Positions 59,393 to 64,000 of a stretch of 64,000 nt of DNA are shown piece by piece. The notes under the pieces were generated by a model. That model did not search any database. It was not told the origin of the DNA and saw only the letters and a program-made list of their open reading frames with translations. Source of the stretch: Breviolum minutum Mf 1.05b.01 (Eukaryota > Sar > Dinophyceae > Suessiales > Symbiodiniaceae). The DNA is taken from assembly GCA_000507305.1 (NCBI GenBank), contig DF239293.1, positions 192,580 through 256,579 on the forward strand. Reading direction: 5' to 3'. The position numbers were made by a program, and so were the translations under genes. Position 1 is the first letter of the stretch. Every line of letters starts with the position of its first letter.

Positions 59393-62300
59393 TCATGCCC
59401 AAAGTTTTTTGCAGGCCATGAGCAAACAGGTACGAGTGAACCTGCTGCGCTTGGCAGTCGCACGAAAAATAGCACCCTTAATTGCACAGCATGACCAGCC
59501 AGCAGAACGAAAGCCAATGAGGATGGCGATCGCTGCGTCCAGCCATGCTTCTGTGGACAACTTACACTCGTCAAGTCTTGCAAACCTACCACATAAGAAA
59601 CTATGAGGAAACCCCTTGTGGACGCTCCAAGAAGGCGGGAGCGTCCAATTTTTGGGTTTCATAGTCCATATGCAACGTGGGGCATGAAAAACCAAATCCA
59701 ACCAAGTGACATGTTCACCCGCCTCACAAAGATCAAAAGGGACGCTATAACAACATTGAACTCCATGCATCAAACAGTTGGCGCAATAAACGCCTGAAAT
59801 CCACAACACATCGTCAACATACCGGCCGCGAGCCACTTCGCGGTTCCAACACCCACAAGTACGACTGAAACCGAGACGCTTACGTCTGTTAGTTGCACAT
59901 TGCCATTCGAATTCCTCTTCACCAAGAACCAAGCTAGTTGCAATTTTGCTCAACACACCACCAATAGGCAAGCCCTTCAACCGAAAAACGGACTGGCCAA
60001 GAGACACGTAGCAAATAAAGAGACAAGCAGCAAAGGCGAGGAACAATTCGTGGAAGGCAAAAACAACCACACGTGGAGTTTTGGAAAATAAAGAGCCGCC
60101 AAGGAACCCGGCATGTCCCGGACCAATAATACTGACCGTAGTGTGCCCAAACATTTTAGCGCACCTGGACAAGCACTTCCTGGCCGCTGCAATGGCTTGT
60201 GGTGGCTGGACAGTTTCAAAAAATTGTCCTGCATCAGCAGTCAAAGCAACACAAAGCGGTTTTGTTACTCCACAACGAACACACATGGGCCGGCCTTCTG
60301 TGACTCTGGCAGTTTTGATACGAGACGTCATCGTATCGCAAGCTTCCTTTAAAGACCAGATTTCGTCACTTGGACAGGCTTGGCGAATGACAACTTCCCA
60401 CGACCGATGAATTTTTCGCCAACGACGACGCATTGGCCACTTGCAGCAACTCACGATTTTCCTAAAACAAGAATGCAACGGTTTTTGACAAATGTGGCCA
60501 ACAGTTTGCCCTGCAGCGAAACATTTTTTCTTGACAGTTCCATAGTAATAGGGCAAAATATTGAAAAAGTTGTTGACACCTAAGAATTTTTTCAAACGGT
60601 CAGGAACAAGGATATGGAAAACGGTTTGACACCAAGATTCTGCATCCTCAGGCTTGAGGGTGGTCAAGTCCCACGNTAATACTGACCGTAGTGTGCCCAA
60701 ACATTTTAGCGCACCTGGACAAGCACTTCCTGGCCGCTGCAATGGCTTGTGGTGGCTGGACAGTTTCAAAAAATTGTCCTGCGTCAGCAGTCAAAGCAAC
60801 ACAAAGCGGTTTTGTTACTCCACAACGAACACACATGGGCCGGCCTTCCGTGACTCTGGCAGTTTTGATACGAGAAGTCATCGTATCGCAAGCTTCCTTT
60901 AAAGACCAGATTTCGTCACTTGGACAGGCTTGGCGAATGACAACTTCCCACGACCGATGAATTTTTCGCCAACGACGACGCATTGGCCACTTGCAGCAAC
61001 TCACAATTTTCCTAAAACAAGAATGCAACGGTTTTTGACAAATGTGGCCAACAGTTTGCCCTGCAGCGAAACATTTTTTCTTGACAGTTCCATAGTAATA
61101 GGGCAAAATATTGAAAAAGTTGTTGACACCTAAGAATTTTTTCAAACGGTCAGGAACAAGGACATGGAAAACGGTTTGACACCAAGATTCTGCATCCTCA
61201 GGCTTGAGGGTGGTCAAGTCCCATGCAGGAGATATGCATGCGAATTTGAGAAGAAGCCATTGATAGCAAACAACCGGCAACTTCCACATGAATTTCTTCT
61301 CTTTGTCATCCGGGACGATGACCTTGTCATCTTCCTCTTTCATGTCATGTGTGTAAGCCTTGTAAGCATGTTGGGTCTGCAAGAAGGCCCGCTGCTCATG
61401 GCTAAAGCTCGGGTCACTTGGCAGACCACTACCGGCTTTATCAGCCGCCATTTGTGCAATACGGGGATCAACGCGAAGACAAGCACATGACTTACGGACA
61501 ACAGTGGCAACCTCAAGCATGTCTTCCTTGAGGGACGGGCGCAAAGGCACATCCCAAATCTTTTCCACACGGTCCAAGTTTTGGGCAACATCACAACGAC
61601 TCAACACATGGTCAGGCTGAGCGACAACTTCACTGGCGCACATTTTTCTGCTGACAGCAGGGGCTTTGCACAAGCTTTTGTGTGTTTTCATTGCGCCTGA
61701 CACAAACCGCACGTGCGACAACAGCCATTCCTTCTCACCACTGTTCCACTGAGGGTCACTGTTAACAGCTTGGACCAAGGCACGTCTCACTACCTGCAAG
61801 CAAGACTGTCTAGGAATTTTACATGTGAAACCAAAAGTTTTCGGCAAGTTCCTTGCCTGCAATTCACGGTTGATTGCCCTGGTGGCCATGGCTCGGGCAA
61901 CCCCGCCTTTGAGGAACTGGAGACAGCTGTGAACCGCAGCGGGTCCACATTCAACATTCCATTTTTTCTCGACCAACAACCAGTTAACCTGCGACCCTTT
62001 GCAACCACACCAACGAACAAGCAAGCCACTAAGGTTAGGGTCATAGACATCACAAGGCCCGCACACGCCATGGACAACAAGCAATTTTTTGACCCATGAC
62101 CAATACGCGGAAGAGAAACTACACTTCTCTTCCGGCTGTTTTGGTGATGGGTTCTGTTTTTTTCCCAACCTGGAAGCACACTTTTCAACAGCAACGCAAG
62201 CGTCCACACAGTCAAAAGGGCCAATGTCAAGCGTACAAGTTCTCAACTGCTTCGGCGGCCTAGACCGTTTCGAGGGGACTGCTTTTGTAGCAACAGGTCT

Positions 62301-63281
62301 CTGAAAAGTAGCAACATTACAAGGGGGTCGACGGGAAGCAATTTCAAAAAACTCCATGGCGCGAATTCGCGTTTCAGGCCCCAACCTGCAAGCCAAGAAA
62401 AAAGTCTCTTCTGGACGAAGCCGTCGCATCAACCTGTAACGGAGCTTCCTGCTCTCCAAGGTATGAGTCCGGAGGACCCCACACATGTGTTCAAGCCAGC
62501 GGCTTGTAGGACCTGGGGTGGCTTTCTTAGTTTGCCGTTGCAAAGAGGCAATACCAACATAGTAACCGCAACGGGACGCCCAAGCATACAAAGCAAACGG
62601 CGTATCACTTCCACAACCGTACAGGTCGACGGAGTGGGTGTTGTGAGACACCGCTTGCAGTTGAAGATGCAGAAGCTCATCAGCAGCTGCACGCAACTGA
62701 ATTTTTGGCCAGCCCGGCGGCCGCAAGTGACGCCAAAGGACCCAGCGGAAGCGAGGCTCCAACAATTGACCAACCTTCTTCGCAGTCCTGTTGCGGTACT
62801 GACCAGACAACCAAAGCAAGGAGCGACACACGGCTGCGCTGGCCCATAGCCTTTCAACAGCTGACGAGGTTTTCCGCCATCTGTTTTGGCCAGGGAACAG
62901 CCAGCCCGTGCACAGGACAAACACATGCAACAGTACAAACCACAAGAGTCTTGGGGGCCGACGCAGGCATAAGGCCTGGCCGGTAGCCAAGAGCAGCTTT
63001 TTTGCAACCCAATCAACACAAGCAAGCACGTCAACGTCCAAGGGGATCAAGTCACAACCTGCCAAAGAGTCCAAGCCACTGAGCACGCACATGTCAAGAC
63101 ATGCCATGAGGATATCCCCGGGGGTCACAATATGCCGTTGCAAGACTGTATCACAAATGTTCGCTATCGAGTCCGCCCGCGATTGCAAAGTAACATGCAA
63201 AAGGGGCATCGTAGAGCAAACCGTGGTAGGCAAACTGCAAGCAGGGGCGCCAACCGGTATGAGCTCTGGGTTCAAACACAA
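59393..63281 (-). CDS. GIY-YIG nuclease plus Penelope-like reverse transcriptase, frame interrupted by the N-joined duplication
   Basis: Two overlapping frames. 63281-60648 (877 codons) carries at residues about 229-315 a GIY-YIG nuclease: ALYAWASRCGYYVGIAS, a catalytic-type Arg in SRWLEH and Glu in AMEFFEIA. Downstream come a Cys/His-rich linker and the start of the RT: LPYYYGTVKKKC, PLHSCFRKIVSC and ALTADAGQFFETV (motif A Asp). 60769-59393 repeats part of this, then continues with RLKGLPIGGVLSKIATSLVL (motif B), RYVDDVLWIS (motif C, YVDD at 59810-59821) and HVTWLDLVF, and ends MACKKLWA. The frame breaks only where the 549-bp copies meet at the N; removing one copy would leave one open frame of about 1,110 codons. 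The first in-frame ATG is at residue 25 (63209), and a TGA lies just upstream of 63281, so the true start is uncertain. No RNase H or integrase. RT assignment is firm; the Penelope-like assignment rests on domain content and the terminal repeats. Confidence 0.82.
60127..60675. repeat. First copy of the 549-bp duplicated RT segment
   Basis: Matches 60677-61225 over exactly 549 bp with about six substitutions and no gaps. The two copies touch at the ambiguous base 60676. Confidence 0.95.
60676..60676. other. Single N: assembly join or gap
   Basis: The only ambiguous base noticed in the window. It sits exactly between two near-identical 549-bp copies, as expected when two overlapping contig ends or haplotypes were placed side by side. 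Confidence 0.9.
60677..61225. repeat. Second copy of the 549-bp duplicated RT segment
   Basis: Copy of 60127-60675. It flows without a break into the upstream (63281-side) part of the RT frame, while the first copy flows into the downstream part, so one copy is redundant for the gene. Confidence 0.95.
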
Positions 63282-63518
63282 AAGCAGTCACAAAAACTCG
63301 GCACGACTTGAGTCTTTTTTGTCTTCGAGGTACCAGGCCAGGGGTTGTTTTTTGAGCGCCTGGTTTGCTGTGCACTCCCCTATATTTACCTCTCGGACTG
63401 CTTTGAACATGGAGGCTGCACCAAACAAAAACTACAAACCACAAAACTGACATGAAGATGCGGCATATCAGCTCAGAAGAGCTTCATTCGCCGAATTTCA
63501 TGACATGGGTGGTTTAAA
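63274..63518 (-). repeat. 5' terminal direct repeat (pseudo-LTR) of the retroelement
   Basis: 245 bp, the same sequence and orientation as 57817-58062. In element sense it carries an ATG at 63451-63453 opening a frame that begins MSVLWFVVFVWCSL and runs 100 codons past the repeat edge, overlapping the start of the nuclease/RT frame in another phase. Confidence 0.95.
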
Positions 63519-63529
63519 GGCACATTTTG

Positions 63530-63690
63530 GGCAAGCATCTTTTCAAAAAAGGCTAAAAATTCGATGTTTTTTGCGATTTTTGTAGAGCAAGCTTGCAAAA
63601 AGAGGCTGAAAACCCGATGTTTTTTGCACTTTTTGACCAGATTTTGAGCAAAAAAAGCCCAAAAACACGAGGTTTTTCGCATTTTTTAGT
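63530..63690. repeat. Three degenerate 53-bp A/T-rich repeats
   Basis: Three related units, each an A-rich GGCT/GCCC-type stretch followed by CGATGTTTTTTGC or a variant, with the latter motif at 63562, 63615 and 63668 (period 53). They lie just outside the 5' end of the retroelement and look like a decayed satellite. Confidence 0.75.
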
Positions 63691-63807
63691 CAAAATGTGC
63701 CGGCAAAAATTTATTGGAGCTTAGGGCGCAGCCCCCCCAAAAAAAACCAGACTGTGATTTCAGATTCGGTGATTTCTGTCCCTACGGGGGATTGTCCAGG
63801 ACGCCAA

Positions 63808-63935
63808 CCTGTGTTGGCGGACCCTAAACCCTAAACCCTAAACCCTAAACCCTAAACCCCAAAACCCTAAACCCTAAAACCCTAAACCCTAAACCCTAAA
63901 TTTTAGTGGCTTGCGCCAGGGTGCGCCAACACAGG
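63808..63935. repeat. 18-bp inverted repeat enclosing the telomere-like array
   Basis: 63808-63825 (CCTGTGTTGGCGGACCCT) is the reverse complement of 63918-63935 at 17 of 18 positions. The inner end of the left arm overlaps the first CCCT of the array. The left arm also overlaps a tight hairpin, CGCCAAC/GTTGGCG at 63802-63819 with a 4-base loop. Confidence 0.85.
63821..63900. repeat. Short CCCTAAA (TTTAGGG-type) telomere-like array
   Basis: About eleven units of CCCTAAA, with variants CCCCAAAA and CCCTAAAA in the middle. TTTAGGG is the telomere repeat type of plants and of dinoflagellates. The C-rich strand reads 5' to 3' toward the right edge and about 100 bases of other sequence follow, so this is not a right-hand chromosome end as assembled. 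It is an interstitial array or a misjoined end. Confidence 0.9.
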
Positions 63936-63958
63936 ATCTTTTGCAGGGTTGTTGTAAG

Positions 63959-63959
63959 G

Positions 63960-63996
<37 letters not shown>

Positions 63997-63997
63997 G
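63959..63997. repeat. (GTT)n microsatellite at the window edge
   Basis: About 13 uninterrupted GTT units, continuing to near the end of the window. Confidence 0.95.
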
Positions 63998-64000
63998 TTT

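Larger units (their letters stand above)
57817..63518 (-). mobile_element. Penelope-like retroelement with direct terminal repeats, GIY-YIG upstream of RT
   Basis: A minus-strand unit of about 5.7 kb (about 5.15 kb if the duplicated 549 bp is an assembly artefact). It is bounded by direct repeats at 63274-63518 (5' side in element sense) and 57817-58062 (3' side) that are identical except for one base in an A run. Inside, in element order, are a long GIY-YIG plus reverse-transcriptase frame, an RS/Gly-rich ORF and a small membrane-protein ORF. The repeats do not start TG and end CA, and I see no integrase, protease or RNase H, which argues against an LTR retrotransposon. Direct pseudo-LTRs and a GIY-YIG nuclease are hallmarks of Penelope-like elements; a nuclease N-terminal to the RT is the permuted order reported for the Chlamys/Naiad clades. 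The 3' repeat abuts a (CA)n tract (TG in element sense). No target-site duplication is evident. Near-identical repeats imply a recent insertion. Confidence 0.8.

Noticed and set aside
60127-61225. A real tandem duplication inactivating the RT
   Set aside because: The copies meet exactly at the single N, are equal in length and one is redundant, so an assembly join is simpler.
57817-63518. LTR retrotransposon
   Set aside because: The direct repeats lack TG...CA ends and no protease, RNase H or integrase is visible; a GIY-YIG nuclease is present instead.
63821-63900. True right-hand telomere of the chromosome
   Set aside because: The C-rich strand reads 5' to 3' toward the right edge, the reverse of a right end, and other sequence follows the array.
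1-64000. CRISPR arrays, tRNA or rRNA genes, bacterial operons
   Set aside because: No regularly spaced direct repeats with unique spacers, no cloverleaf or rRNA signature seen, and gene structure is clearly eukaryotic.

Overview
The window looks like nuclear DNA of a dinoflagellate, most likely Symbiodiniaceae or a close relative. The reasons are genes split into many short exons by introns of about 100-400 bp; donors that are mostly GC or GA rather than GT at junctions I could fix by protein continuity; almost every recognisable host gene on the + strand; abundant low-complexity coding exons (RS, Lys/Glu, Met/Pro/Ala); and a TTTAGGG-type telomeric repeat. No bacterial operon structure, tRNA, rRNA or CRISPR array was seen. 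Species cannot be fixed from the sequence alone.

Layout. 0-1.7 kb: 3' part of a divergent chaperonin-like ORF. 3.9-7.0 kb: exons for an acidic/Lys-rich to RS-rich protein, surrounding an intronless hemerythrin gene (5837-6244). 8.0-13.4 kb: a gene of about 16 exons for an N,N-dimethylformamidase large-subunit-like protein. 13.7-15.8 kb: RS-rich exons. 16.3-18.1 kb: an intronless gene fusing a CMPK2-type nucleotide kinase to viperin (radical SAM), with a C-terminal membrane anchor; this is the most interesting object here. 18.6-27.6 kb: charged, then Met/Pro/Ala-rich exons ending at a clear stop. 29.0-32.2 kb: a TBC (Rab-GAP) gene. 37.2-39.8 kb: an atypical short-chain dehydrogenase with a plastid-type leader. 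41.6-47.8 kb: a patatin-like phospholipase with two Cys-rich modules. 48.8-52.8 kb: an EXD3/Mut-7-type 3'-5' exonuclease with a Mut7-C domain. 53-57.7 kb: isolated exon candidates.

The last 6 kb is different. A minus-strand retroelement (57817-63518) has 245-bp direct repeats at both ends, a GIY-YIG nuclease upstream of a reverse transcriptase (the permuted Penelope-like arrangement), an RS/Gly-rich ORF and a small membrane-protein ORF. An N at 60676 joins two 549-bp near-identical copies of the RT region, most simply an assembly artefact. Beyond it lie 53-bp A/T-rich repeats and a short CCCTAAA array inside an 18-bp inverted repeat.

The viperin fusion is self-contained: its kinase domain can supply nucleoside triphosphate to its radical-SAM domain, which is known in other lineages to make the chain terminator ddhCTP or relatives. 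That would make it an antiviral gene of an alga; the fusion is read directly from one uninterrupted frame, the antiviral role is inference. Exon limits are given to the base only where protein continuity fixed the junction; elsewhere they are approximate.
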